Origin: CAMYLY01 sp036397755
Lineage (GTDB): Bacteria; Gemmatimonadota; Gemmatimonadetes; Gemmatimonadales; GWC2-71-9
Direction of reading: 5' to 3'
DNA: 64,000 nt
Assembly: GCA_036397755.1 (NCBI GenBank)
Contig: DASWII010000012.1
Coordinates: 8,718 to 72,717 of the forward strand
The position numbers and the translations under genes are program-made. Positions within the stretch are counted from its first letter, which is position 1; the number at the start of each line of letters is the position of its first letter. Positions 9,188-17,605 of the stretch are shown here, in pieces. Below the pieces are notes generated by a model, which saw nothing but the letters and a program-made list of their open reading frames with translations, searched no databases and had not been told where the DNA came from.

Positions 9188-10609
9188 TCAGTGGATCGGC
9201 AAGACGATTGAGAGCCGGTGTGTGGTGATCCGCGGGATCGGCGGTATGAGGGATCCCGATAGAGTCGCTAGGACGGCCCGACTGGCATCCGGAACGTTAG
9301 GGTTGTAGTTCCCGTCCCGGTGCGCGCCTTGGTAGTGCAGGCGGAGCTCGCGCGTACCAACAGCAATGCCCCACGTCAGGGTCCATTCCGCCCACCGCTG
9401 ATCCTGATGGCGGTAGCTCTCCATCACGTGGTTCCACTGGTCCAGTCCGTAGTCCGTGAGCTCGACACGCAACCCCATTTGGAAAGCGACCGGCCCGGCG
9501 TGTTGGGTCAGCCCCATTCGGGTCTTGACGTTCGAAAACACGAATCGATTCTCCACGGTCTTGCCGCCGACGCGGATGTTTTGACCGCTCGTCGTCGTCA
9601 CCGGAGCCTCGGCTTCTGCCCACGTGTGACTCCATGCGGGTTCGAACGCTAGGTCCATGCCCACCGCCAAGCGCGCTTGCGGAGGGCCAAAAGTCCTCGA
9701 CACACCCAACCCGATATCGTACGCCCAGGTGTGGCCTGGGTCGCGCGGGATCCGAGCCAAGACCTCATTGATCTCGTAGGTGGGGATCTTCGGATGGGTC
9801 TTCCGGTTCCCGGTCAGGATGGCGCCAACACGCCAACCGTGCGATCCGAGCGGCTGTTGATACGCCAAGTGGAGGCCCCAGGTTCGTGTTGCCTCGACGT
9901 TGTGTTCGTCACGAAACTCCACCTCCTCATCCCCCGTCAACGAGTCCGTCACAAACTCGCGGTACGTGACGTCGTACGTCATGTTCACTTGTTCGAGCAG
10001 CAGCAGAGTTTCGAAGAAGCGTGTTCCGTCAAGTTGGACCAGTGTTCCGAGCCGAAACTGTTCAGTATGGCCCGACTGGTTCACCGAGAAAGGCTCACCG
10101 AAGTACCACTCGGATCCGTCCATGGCGCGCAGGTTCGAGAGATAGCCGCTGCCTCCGACCGCCACCTTGTCGCTCAAAACTCGGCCGGCGGAGATAAAGG
10201 CGTATTTGTTCGTCGTAGAAACCTCTCCCGCAAGCCTGTTCCTTGGGACATTGATGGTTTGCAGTGCTCCGGCTCCCCCGCCGAACCAATCCCCCGTGCG
10301 CGTGATGCCTGCCACGGGCAATGTCCAGACGCTCCCACGACGTGTGTCAACTGAGTATACGGTGGGCGTAATCGCAAACAGCGGGTTGGTCGATCGGACC
10401 CCTTTGGCCGGGTTGACGAACGGGTCCAGCAACCCGTCTTCAAGCGCGAATGACACACCGCCCATGCCGAAGTTCTGGGACGGGAAGATCGCGAACTGAT
10501 CTCCCGAGGCTAGCGGAATCGTCGTGAGAGAGATGGCTTGAGCGTGCGCGTGCGAGTGCGCCATCATCACAAGGGCCAAGCAGGGCACCGACCACCGCGC
10601 AGACGTCAT
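9188..10609 (-). CDS. Predicted outer-membrane beta-barrel protein (PorV/FadL-like style), unknown role
   Basis: 473 residues. A signal peptide is clear (MTSARWSVPCLALVMMAHSH then AHAQ). The mature start has the FadL/PorV-like pattern of a small-residue stretch, then MGGVSFALEDGLLDPFVNPAKG. The rest alternates short polar and hydrophobic stretches ending in aromatic residues, as in a large barrel. The last residues (RLSIVLPIH) look like a terminal beta strand. Start: the ATG at 10609 has gagga upstream and opens the signal peptide, whereas the longer frame adds 12 charged residues. No specific family is recognised. It could be a porin or a secretion accessory barrel. Confidence 0.75.
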   Translation of the reverse strand: MTSARWSVPCLALVMMAHSHAHAQAISLTTIPLASGDQFAIFPSQNFGMGGVSFALEDGLLDPFVNPAKGVRSTNPLFAITPTVYSVDTRRGSVWTLPVAGITRTGDWFGGGAGALQTINVPRNRLAGEVSTTNKYAFISAGRVLSDKVAVGGSGYLSNLRAMDGSEWYFGEPFSVNQSGHTEQFRLGTLVQLDGTRFFETLLLLEQVNMTYDVTYREFVTDSLTGDEEVEFRDEHNVEATRTWGLHLAYQQPLGSHGWRVGAILTGNRKTHPKIPTYEINEVLARIPRDPGHTWAYDIGLGVSRTFGPPQARLAVGMDLAFEPAWSHTWAEAEAPVTTTSGQNIRVGGKTVENRFVFSNVKTRMGLTQHAGPVAFQMGLRVELTDYGLDQWNHVMESYRHQDQRWAEWTLTWGIAVGTRELRLHYQGAHRDGNYNPNVPDASRAVLATLSGSLIPPIPRITTHRLSIVLPIH

Positions 10610-10767
10610 ACGGGCATCCTCGTCAGCGAACCGCCCGGGGCGCACCCACGGACACTTGGTCCGCCAGCTCTGTTAGGCATACCCCGCCCGGCTTCGGTGG
10701 GTCACGTCGACACGGTCGCACGCAGCCCGTGACGGGAATCTCTTTGTCGGACATCGCGCGATGCCCT

Positions 10768-11224
10768 CTAGCGCCCGCCCCGCACGAGCCGGTAGGCGCG
10801 GATGTGTTCTACCCCGTACGCGTCCTGCCACCGACCGATGACATAGTCGGCGCCGATGTCCTGGACCTCCAGGCCCAGATGCGTCGTCACCCTCGCAAGC
10901 ATGGTCCCGGACGCTGCGAACACGCGCCAACTGGTTGCGGCATCGCTCCGGAACGTCGTACTCCCGCACCCAGATGTCCGCAAAGGGAACCGTGTCGACG
11001 TGCCACGTCGGGGCTTGGGCGTCGCGTATGCCTACGATCCAGATCCCCGAGCTGTCCCGAACCTCGGTTGAGGCGCCTCTGACGGCGTCGGTCCCGCAGG
11101 CGACGCACCACGCCAGGAACGCTAGAGTGGATAGGCGACTCAGCCGCTCCAACACCCGGACCACGACACGGGCCGACAGTTTGGTCTGACGCGTCAACTC
11201 GGCGCTCCCTTTCGTTCGCGCCAC
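10768..11224 (-). pseudogene. Six-bladed beta-propeller lipoprotein, decayed (central deletion plus frameshift)
   Basis: One minus-strand frame from 11224 encodes a lipoprotein-like signal (LAFLAWCVACG) and the family hallmark EVRDSSGIWIV, as in secreted six-bladed propeller proteins that begin DSxGxxIV. It then jumps straight to the last-blade motif IWVREYDVPE. Near 10940-10960 the homology moves to another frame and continues as WRVFAASGTMLARVTTHLGL and then IGADYVIGRWQDAYGVEHIR, the usual C-terminus. So roughly 200 central residues are missing and one frameshift separates the remaining halves. Neither intact frame makes sense alone. The parent function is unknown (surface or periplasmic propeller). 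Confidence 0.72.
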
Positions 11225-11379
11225 CCCGACACTCCACTATCTTACTCCGTCCCGGCACTCCGACAACCCAGCCGACTCCCCGCGTCTCCCACCAGCTGGC
11301 GCGCACGCCGCTCAGTACCCCAGGCCATCCTGAGAAGAGGCCCCCAGCACTCGCCCCAGCCCGGGCCGACCCCCACCGC

Positions 11380-11409
11380 TTGGCTCACAGGGCAGCCCCC
11401 GGTTATCTT
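11380..11409 (+). promoter_or_regulatory. Putative sigma-70 promoter of prs
   Basis: TTGGCT at 11380-11385 and TATCTT at 11404-11409 are separated by 18 bp. The -10 element ends 11 nt before the ATG of prs, which would leave a leader of only about five bases. No convincing Shine-Dalgarno precedes that ATG. The remaining 11225-11379 stretch between the pseudogene and prs shows nothing else recognisable. Confidence 0.4.
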
Positions 11410-11420
11410 GGGTGGCTCTT

Positions 11421-12374
11421 ATGGCGGACATCTCGTTGGTGAGCAGCAAGATGCTCCTCATGGCGGGGACGGCCAACCGGCCCCTCGCCGAGGAGATGGC
11501 GACCGAGTTGGGGCAACCGCTGTGTCGGGTGACGCTCCGCCGGTTCGCCGATGGCGAGATATTCGTGAAGATCGATGAGAACGTCCGGGGACAGGACGTC
11601 TACATCATCCAGCCCACGAACCCGCCGGCGGAGAATATGATGGAGCTGCTGCTCCTGATCGACGCCGCAAAGCGGGCGAGTGCGGCGCGGGTCACCGCGG
11701 TCATCCCGTATTTCGGGTATGCCCGGCAAGACCGCAAGGATCAGCCGCGGGTGGCCATCAGCGCCAAGCTCATGGCCAACCTGGTGGCGACGGCTGGGAC
11801 GGATCGGGTGCTGGCGATGGATTTCCACCAGCACCAGTTGCAGGGGTTCTTTGACATTCCGGTGGACCACCTGTACGCCGCCCCGGCGTTCGTGCAGCAC
11901 TACCGGAAGAAGCAGCTGCATCAGCCGGTGATCGTGGCGCCGGACGTCGGAGGCGCCAAGATGGCGCGCGGGTTTGCCAAGCGGCTGGACGCGTCGCTCG
12001 CGATCATCGACAAGCGGCGGCCGTCGGCCAACATCGCTGAAGTGCTGAACGTGGTGGGCGAAGTGGAAGGGCGGGACTGCTTGATCGTCGATGACATGAT
12101 CGACACGGCGGGCACCATGTCGGAGGCGGTCGGCGCGCTCAAGCGCCTCGGGGCACGTGAAGTGTACTGTTGCGCGTCGCACCCGCTGCTATCGGGTCCG
12201 GCGGTGGAACGGTTGCAGGCGTCACCGGTCGCGGAGGTGGCCGTGACGAACACGATTGCGGTGCCCGAATCGCGCAGGTTCGACCGCCTGAAGGTGCTGT
12301 CGATTGCCTCGCTGCTCGCGCAGGCGATTCGGTTCACTCATAGCGACCAGTCGGTGAGCTCGCTCTTCGACTGA
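11421..12374 (+). CDS. prs: Ribose-phosphate pyrophosphokinase
   Basis: 317 residues, the usual class I PRPP synthetase length. It makes PRPP from ribose-5-phosphate and ATP for purine, pyrimidine, His and Trp synthesis, in the cytoplasm. Visible motifs: RRFADGEIFVKIDENVRG near the N-terminus, the ATP loop AVIPYFGYARQDRK, the flexible loop DKRRPSANIAEVLNVVG, and the PRPP-binding DCLIVDDMIDTAGTM. ATG 11421 gives the typical N-terminus; a GTG three codons upstream is possible. It is followed 27 nt later by rplY, the same prs-rplY-pth order seen in many bacteria. Confidence 0.98.
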   Translation: MADISLVSSKMLLMAGTANRPLAEEMATELGQPLCRVTLRRFADGEIFVKIDENVRGQDVYIIQPTNPPAENMMELLLLIDAAKRASAARVTAVIPYFGYARQDRKDQPRVAISAKLMANLVATAGTDRVLAMDFHQHQLQGFFDIPVDHLYAAPAFVQHYRKKQLHQPVIVAPDVGGAKMARGFAKRLDASLAIIDKRRPSANIAEVLNVVGEVEGRDCLIVDDMIDTAGTMSEAVGALKRLGAREVYCCASHPLLSGPAVERLQASPVAEVAVTNTIAVPESRRFDRLKVLSIASLLAQAIRFTHSDQSVSSLFD

Positions 12375-12401
12375 CGGACCTTGGAAGCGTAGGAACACAC
12401 G

Positions 12402-13061
12402 ATGAGCCAGACATTGAAACTGCTTGCCACGCGCCGCGTCGCCTCGGGAAAAGGCGGCGCGCGACAGACCAGGCTCCAGGGCCGCGTCCCCGCCGTGATC
12501 TACGGCCATGGGCGGCATCCAGAGTCGCTGGCGCTCGCCGCCCCGGATTTCGACAAGCTCCTCAAGGCGGGGGCCACGCGCGCGACGGTGGTGGAGCTCG
12601 ACGTCGAAGGCACGCCGGTGCAGACAATCATTCGAGAGATCCAGCGGCATCCGGTGCGCAAGCACGTCATGCACGTGGACTTCTATGAGATCCACGCGGG
12701 CGAGACCCTCACGGTGCGCGTGCCGCTCCGGCTGGTGGGGACGGCCGAGGGCGTGCGCAATCAGGGCGGCGTACTCGAGCAGTTCCTGCGCGACATCGAG
12801 ATCGAAGTGCTCCCGCGGCACCTCCCGGACCATGTCGACGTGGACGTGACCGACCTGAGTGTGGCGCACTCGCTGCACGTGAGTGACATCAGCGTCCCCA
12901 ATGCCGAGATCCTCGAGGACGCGGACACGACCATCTGTACGGTGGTTCCGCCCCGCGTCGAAGTCGAGGAGACGGCGGCGGTCGTGGAGGAAGCGGAGTC
13001 CGCGGAACCTGAGCTGATTCGGAAGCCGCGGGAGGCTGACGAAGAGGCTGGCGAGGAGTAG
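12402..13061 (+). CDS. rplY: 50S ribosomal protein bL25, long (CTC/TL5) form
   Basis: 219 residues. The N-terminal 5S-rRNA-binding domain (LLATRRVASGKGGARQTRLQ, GRVPAVIYGHG) is followed by the C-terminal TL5/CTC domain and an acidic tail (VEEAESAEPEL...EEAGEE). The protein binds 5S rRNA on the large subunit; the CTC form is associated with general stress in Bacillus. Start ATG 12402 has aggaa upstream. Its last codons double as the Shine-Dalgarno (gaggag, 13053-13058) for the next gene, pth, with only three bases between the stop and the proposed pth start. Confidence 0.97.
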   Translation: MSQTLKLLATRRVASGKGGARQTRLQGRVPAVIYGHGRHPESLALAAPDFDKLLKAGATRATVVELDVEGTPVQTIIREIQRHPVRKHVMHVDFYEIHAGETLTVRVPLRLVGTAEGVRNQGGVLEQFLRDIEIEVLPRHLPDHVDVDVTDLSVAHSLHVSDISVPNAEILEDADTTICTVVPPRVEVEETAAVVEEAESAEPELIRKPREADEEAGEE

Positions 13062-13064
13062 CCG

Positions 13065-13646
13065 CTGCGGGCGATCGTCGCGCTGGGGAATCCTGGACCG
13101 GCGTATGCGTTGACCCGGCACAACGCGGGGTTCATCCTCGCCGACCTGTTGACGGACCACTGGGAGTTCCCCCCGTTCCGTCCTGACGGACCGGCCGCGG
13201 TGACGACTGGCCAGGTTGCGGGTCTCGGCGTGCTGGTCGCCAAACCGCGCACCTACATGAACCGCAGCGGTCGGGCCGTCGCCGAGATCGTCGCAAGCCG
13301 GCAGCTGGACCCGGTGCGCGACCTTCTCGTGCTCGTCGATGACTTCGCCTTGCCGATCGGTACCTTCCGGCTTCGCGCTCGGGGGTCGGACGGCGGGCAT
13401 AACGGCCTTCGCAGTGTGGAGGCGGCGGTCGGATCACCCGACTACGCCCGGCTGCGAGCCGGTGTGGGGCCGCTGCCGGAGGAGAGGGAGGACTCCGCGG
13501 ACTTCGTGCTGGAGACGATGTCCCGCAACGAGCTCAACGTGTTGATGGACGTCGCGCCGGAAATCTGCGATGCCGTGGAGTGTTGGATTGTCGAAGGGAT
13601 CGAGGTTGCGATGAACCGATTCAACAGACGAGGAGTCGCCGAGTGA
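13065..13646 (+). CDS. pth: Peptidyl-tRNA hydrolase, apparently CTG-initiated
   Basis: Recycles peptidyl-tRNA dropped from stalled ribosomes. Beginning at CTG 13065 the product is 193 residues, the normal length, and opens RAIVALGNPGPAYALTRHN, the family N-terminus with catalytic H19. Also present: TYMNRSG, LVLVDDFALPIG (D92) and GGHNGLRSV. No ATG, GTG or TTG exists in frame between the rplY stop and TTG 13110, and starting at 13110 would delete the first strand and the GNPG loop. CTG 13065 sits six bases after gaggag (13053-13058). The start codon choice is therefore inferred but well supported. The stop overlaps the hppA GTG. Confidence 0.93.
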   Translation: MRAIVALGNPGPAYALTRHNAGFILADLLTDHWEFPPFRPDGPAAVTTGQVAGLGVLVAKPRTYMNRSGRAVAEIVASRQLDPVRDLLVLVDDFALPIGTFRLRARGSDGGHNGLRSVEAAVGSPDYARLRAGVGPLPEEREDSADFVLETMSRNELNVLMDVAPEICDAVECWIVEGIEVAMNRFNRRGVAE

Positions 13647-15682
13647 GTGATTTCGGATTCATGCCCATCACGGCGATGGTGGCCGGCGCCACCGGGCTCG
13701 CCATTGCACTCCTGACGTTCTTCTACGTGAAGCGCCAGCCACCCGGCAACGAGAAGATGCAGGAGCTCGGTCTCGCGATTCACACGGGTGCGATGGCCTT
13801 CCTGAGGCGGGAGTACGTCTACCTGGTGCCGTTTCTGATAGTGGTCTCCGTGCTCCTTGGGATCGCACTCAGCTGGAACACGGCCGTGGCCTACCTGTTC
13901 GGAGGCATTTGCTCCATCCTCGCCGGGTTGTTCGGGATGCAGTCGGCAACCGCCGCGAACACCCGAACGAGCGAAGCGGCCCGCACCGAAGGCCAGGCCA
14001 AGGCGCTGCGTGTGGCGTTTAGCGGTGGCGCCGTGATGGGATTGTCGGTCGCGAGCCTCGGCTTGCTGGGTATCGGGGCCGTCTTCTCCCTGTTCCTGCG
14101 CGACACGTCCGTGAGTGCTGACTGGGGCGCGTTCTCCAGCATCATCACCGGCTTCGCGATGGGGGCTTCGTCCATCGCGCTGTTCGCCCGCGTGGGGGGT
14201 GGGATCTACACCAAGGCCGCCGACGTCGGCGCCGATCTGGTCGGGAAAGTCGAGGCCGGCATCCCCGAGGACGACCCCCGCAACCCGGCGACGATCGCCG
14301 ACAACGTCGGTGACAACGTGGGTGACGTGGCCGGGATGGGCGCCGACATCTTTGAAAGTTACGTCGGAGCGGTGATCGCGACCGTCGCCATCGCGGCGAC
14401 GAGCCCGAGCATCACCAATCGGGCCGCCGCGGCCGCGCTCCCGGTGCTCTTCATCCTGGGGGGCCTCGTCGCCAGCGTCGCCACCATCGTGATCTTCCGG
14501 ATCCTCGAGCGCTCGAGTCCGGCGCTCGCGCTCCGCCTGGCCGGGTTCATCGCCGCGGGCCTCTTTCTGATCATCGCCTACGTGCTGAACAACCAGGTCG
14601 ATCTCGGACTGCCCAATGCCCTCGGACCGTTCTGGGCCGTGGTCGCGGGCACGCTCGCCGGCCTGTTCATTGGGCTGGCGACCGAGTACTACACGGCGGC
14701 GAAGCCGATTCGCACGATCGCGGAGGCCTCCCTGACCGGCCCGGCCACCAACATCATCGCGGGCCTGGCCATCGGCATGCGCTCCACCGCCGTACCGATG
14801 CTCCTGATCTGCGGTGCCACGTGGGTGGCCTACTCCCAGGCCGGACTGTACGGCATCGGCATCGCCGCCGTGGGCATGCTTGCGACCGTGGGCCTCACCA
14901 TGTCGGTCGACGCCTACGGGCCCATCGCCGACAACGCCGGCGGGATCAGCGAGATGTCCGGCTTGGGACCGGAAGTGCGGAAGATCACGGACGGGCTCGA
15001 TGCGCTCGGCAACACGACCGCCGCCATGGGCAAAGGGTTCGCGATCGGCTCCGCGGCCCTCACCGCGTTGGCACTCTTCAGCGCGTATGCCAATGCCGTG
15101 ACACCGGTCGGGTTCCCTCCCATCATACTCGACATCGTGGATCCCAGGGTCGTGATCGGGTTGTTCCTCGGCGGCATCATGCCGTTCTTCATCGGTGCGC
15201 AGACCATGACGGCCGTGGGGCGAGCGGCGGAGGGGATGGTGCGGGAGGTGCGCCGCCAGTTCAAAGAGATCCCCGGCCTCATGGAAGGCACCGCCAAGCC
15301 GGACTCGGCGCGATGCGTGGACATCTCGACCAAGGCGGCACTGCGGGAGATGATCCTCCCTGGGGTCACGGCCATCGTGGCACCGGTGTTCGTCGGCAAG
15401 GTCTTCGGTGTGGCGACGCTGGGAGGCATGCTCGCCGGCGCGACGCTCACGGGCGTGATGATGGCGCTGTTCATGGCGAACGCGGGCGGCGCATGGGACA
15501 ACGCGAAGAAACACATCGAGAGCGGCGCCCATGGCGGGAAAGGGTCCGACCCGCACAAGGCGGCCGTCGTCGGCGATACCGTGGGTGACCCGTTCAAGGA
15601 CACCAGCGGCCCGTCGCTCAACATCCTGATCAAGCTGATGTCGGTGGTGAGCCTGGTCCTGGCGCCTTGGTTTCTGGCGTAG
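13643..15682 (+). CDS. hppA: Membrane-bound (ion-pumping) inorganic pyrophosphatase
   Basis: 679 residues with about 16 hydrophobic segments. Couples pyrophosphate hydrolysis to H+ (or Na+) export across the inner membrane. Signature motifs: DVGADLVGKVE, the paired DNVGDNVGD, DAYGPIADNAGGISEM, and the C-terminal GDPFKDTSGPSLNILIKLM. The segment GNTTAAMGKG has Ala and Gly at the two positions that are Lys and Thr in K+-independent enzymes, which points to the K+-dependent class. Sequence alone does not settle H+ versus Na+. GTG 13643 follows aggag (13631-13635) and overlaps the pth stop; ATG 13661 is a weaker alternative. Confidence 0.96.
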   Translation: MSDFGFMPITAMVAGATGLAIALLTFFYVKRQPPGNEKMQELGLAIHTGAMAFLRREYVYLVPFLIVVSVLLGIALSWNTAVAYLFGGICSILAGLFGMQSATAANTRTSEAARTEGQAKALRVAFSGGAVMGLSVASLGLLGIGAVFSLFLRDTSVSADWGAFSSIITGFAMGASSIALFARVGGGIYTKAADVGADLVGKVEAGIPEDDPRNPATIADNVGDNVGDVAGMGADIFESYVGAVIATVAIAATSPSITNRAAAAALPVLFILGGLVASVATIVIFRILERSSPALALRLAGFIAAGLFLIIAYVLNNQVDLGLPNALGPFWAVVAGTLAGLFIGLATEYYTAAKPIRTIAEASLTGPATNIIAGLAIGMRSTAVPMLLICGATWVAYSQAGLYGIGIAAVGMLATVGLTMSVDAYGPIADNAGGISEMSGLGPEVRKITDGLDALGNTTAAMGKGFAIGSAALTALALFSAYANAVTPVGFPPIILDIVDPRVVIGLFLGGIMPFFIGAQTMTAVGRAAEGMVREVRRQFKEIPGLMEGTAKPDSARCVDISTKAALREMILPGVTAIVAPVFVGKVFGVATLGGMLAGATLTGVMMALFMANAGGAWDNAKKHIESGAHGGKGSDPHKAAVVGDTVGDPFKDTSGPSLNILIKLMSVVSLVLAPWFLA

Positions 15683-15728
15683 GGTGCGACGAAAGTCCAC
15701 GGCCCAACGCCGAACATCGCGAGACGAG

Positions 15729-15765
15729 TGTCGAGCGATCGGTATTCGTCATTCGCGACTCGACA
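15729..15765. other. Inverted repeat between hppA and ychF
   Basis: TGTCGAG at 15729-15735 is matched by CTCGACA at 15759-15765, with a 23-bp spacer in which the stem could extend with a bulge. There is no T-run, so it is not a classical terminator. It might be an attenuator or an mRNA-stabilising hairpin in the 103-bp gap. Confidence 0.25.
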
Positions 15766-15785
15766 TGGAGTATTGATCGTCCCCC

Positions 15786-16886
15786 ATGCTCCGTCTCGGC
15801 ATCGTCGGTCTGCCCAACGTCGGTAAGTCCACCCTGTTCAACGCCCTGACCCGGGCCGGGGCCGCCGCCGAGAACTTCCCCTTCTGCACGGTCGATCCCA
15901 ACATCGGGGTGGTACCCGTTCCCGACGTCCGGCTCGATCGGCTGGTCGCGACCGTGCGTCCCAAACGCACGGTCCCGGCAACCGTCGAGTTCGTGGACAT
16001 TGCCGGGCTCGTCGAAGGAGCCAGCCGCGGCGAAGGACTCGGCAACCAGTTCCTGTCCCACGTCCGCAACGTGGACGCCATAGTCCACGTGATTCGTTGC
16101 TTCGACGACCCGGACGTGACGCACGTGATGGGGACGGTGAACGCGGAACGCGACCATGACGTGATCACCGCGGAACTGGCCCTCGCCGATCTGGCGGTGG
16201 TGGAGCGGCGACTCGAGAAGGCGGTGAAGACGGCGCGGTCCGGCGACGCCGATAGCAAGGCCGAGGTCGAGGTCCTCCAACGCGCGCAGACCGAGCTGGA
16301 GGCGGGCCGGGGCGCGCGCGATGCGGTGCGGACCGCCGATGATCGGACAGTCCTTCGCCAGCTTGGCATGCTCACGCTGAAGCCCATCCTCTACGCCGCC
16401 AACGTGGATGAGGACGATCTCAGCCGGACGGATCTTGACGCGCTGGATGCGCTGCGCGCCACGGTGCGATCGCATCATGAAACCGCGGAGATCGTGGTCT
16501 TTTCCGCGAAGATCGAGGCGGAGCTGTCGGAGCTGGACGGCCCCGCTCGGACGGAGTTTCTCACCAGCCTGGGCATGGAGGAACCAGGACTCGATCGCTT
16601 GATCCACGCCAGCTACCGTCTCCTCGGGTTAGAGACGTTCTTCACCGTGGGCGACAATGAGGTCCGCGCCTGGACGATTCGGGTCGGGTCCACAGCGTTC
16701 GATGCGGCGGGCCAGATCCACTCGGATTTCCAGCGGGGCTTCATTCGTGCCGAGACGGTCGCGAGCACAGACTTCGTCGCGGCAGGCTCGTACAAGACGG
16801 CCCGGGAGCAGGGATTGGTGCGCGGTGAGGGCCGGGACTACCGGGTGCAGGACGGCGATGTCCTGCTGTTCCGGTTCAACGTGTGA
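15786..16886 (+). CDS. ychF: Ribosome-associated ATPase YchF (OLA1 family)
   Basis: 366 residues, the usual family size. Order: P-loop GLPNVGKST at residues 8-16, switch VEFVDIAGLVEGASRGEGLG, a coiled-coil insertion (about 125-190), the altered specificity motif NVDE in place of NKxD, which explains ATP rather than GTP preference, and a C-terminal TGS domain (FFTVGDNEVRAWTI...). It binds ribosomes and is linked to stress and translation-initiation control. ATG 15786 is the only N-terminus that keeps strand 1. No clear Shine-Dalgarno precedes it. Confidence 0.98.
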   Translation: MLRLGIVGLPNVGKSTLFNALTRAGAAAENFPFCTVDPNIGVVPVPDVRLDRLVATVRPKRTVPATVEFVDIAGLVEGASRGEGLGNQFLSHVRNVDAIVHVIRCFDDPDVTHVMGTVNAERDHDVITAELALADLAVVERRLEKAVKTARSGDADSKAEVEVLQRAQTELEAGRGARDAVRTADDRTVLRQLGMLTLKPILYAANVDEDDLSRTDLDALDALRATVRSHHETAEIVVFSAKIEAELSELDGPARTEFLTSLGMEEPGLDRLIHASYRLLGLETFFTVGDNEVRAWTIRVGSTAFDAAGQIHSDFQRGFIRAETVASTDFVAAGSYKTAREQGLVRGEGRDYRVQDGDVLLFRFNV

Positions 16887-16970
16887 CCAGGCCTCGACGC
16901 CGCCTTGCGCTGCGCGACCGCTACCATCCCCCCGCCCGACCCGCTATCTTGACCCGCCGACAATTCACCT

Positions 16971-16994
16971 GCCCCTTCCGGCACCGGGAGGGGC
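16971..16994 (+). promoter_or_regulatory. Leader hairpin upstream of rpsF-rpsR (possible S6:S18 autoregulatory site)
   Basis: GCCCCTTCCGG pairs with CCGGGAGGGGC (one G-U wobble) to make an 11-bp stem around a two-base CA gap, ending 22 nt before the rpsF ATG. A TATCTT at 16945-16950 could be the -10 box, placing the hairpin in a leader of about 60 nt. rpsF leaders in many bacteria bind the S6:S18 complex through a hairpin with a CCG element. CCGGCACCGG here is compatible, but the bulge of the consensus is not evident. Confidence 0.42.
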
Positions 16995-17016
16995 CTCACG
17001 TCCAGAGGATGGTGCC

Positions 17017-17385
17017 ATGACACGAGCGTACGAGATCGTGTACATCTTTGACAGCGCGCTGGAAGAGTCGCAGATCGACGAACGACTCGCGCGGCTGCAC
17101 GAAGTACTCAAGTCTCCCGACAACCCCGATCCGATCACCGCGACCAGTCACTGGGGTCGGCGCACACTCGCCTACGCCGTCAAAGGGAAGGAAATCGGGC
17201 ATTACGTCGTCGTGCAGTGCGACGCGCCGCCCGAGGCCTTGGCGAAGTTGGAGCGGCTCATCAAGCTGGACGAGAGCGTGCTGCGTCATCTCACCGTACT
17301 GAACGAAGGGCTGGCTCCGGTCCCGGTTGCGGTCAGCGTCCCAGACGAACCGTCGGAGAATGACGCGGAAGGAGACCACGAATGA
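17017..17385 (+). CDS. rpsF: 30S ribosomal protein bS6
   Basis: 122 residues. The ferredoxin-like fold starts TRAYEIVYIFDSALEESQ and includes the RRTLAYAVKGKEIGHYVVVQ strand and LERLIKLDESVLRHLTV. Pairs with bS18 on the small-subunit platform. The acidic, disordered tail (SENDAEGDHE) is of the kind modified by RimK in some species. Start ATG 17017 follows agagga. The stop overlaps rpsR by four bases. Confidence 0.98.
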   Translation: MTRAYEIVYIFDSALEESQIDERLARLHEVLKSPDNPDPITATSHWGRRTLAYAVKGKEIGHYVVVQCDAPPEALAKLERLIKLDESVLRHLTVLNEGLAPVPVAVSVPDEPSENDAEGDHE

Positions 17386-17603
17386 GGCGGCGACGAAAGA
17401 CGTGCCCGATCTGTGAGGCGAGCGTCCGCCAAATCGACTACAAGGACGAGCGCATGCTCTCACGGTTCACGACCGAGCGTGGCAAGATCTTGCCAAGCCG
17501 GCTCACTGGCATGTGCGCCCGCCACCAACGACAGATGGCGACCGCGATCAAGCGGGCGCGCTACCTCGCCCTGCTCCCGTACATCCGGGGTTACGCGCGG
17601 TAA
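17382..17603 (+). CDS. rpsR: 30S ribosomal protein bS18, cysteine-rich form
   Basis: 73 residues, basic. Contains KTCPICEA near the N-terminus and MCARH further on, a Cys/His set suggesting the zinc-binding variant rather than the Cys-free form. The conserved bS18 core IDYKDERMLSRFTTERGKIL and ARYLALLPYI is intact. Binds bS6. Its ATG overlaps the rpsF stop (ATGA), and the DUF2232 gene begins two bases after its own stop. Confidence 0.97.
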   Translation: MRRRRKTCPICEASVRQIDYKDERMLSRFTTERGKILPSRLTGMCARHQRQMATAIKRARYLALLPYIRGYAR

Positions 17604-17605
17604 CG

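Noticed and set aside
9640..9665. tRNA T-arm-like GGTTCGAAC
   Set aside because: It lies within the barrel-protein frame and no acceptor or anticodon arms can be built around it.
10673..11224. Intact 183-residue gene on the minus strand
   Set aside because: Only the first part resembles a protein family; the rest is out of frame with the real C-terminus, so it is called as a pseudogene.
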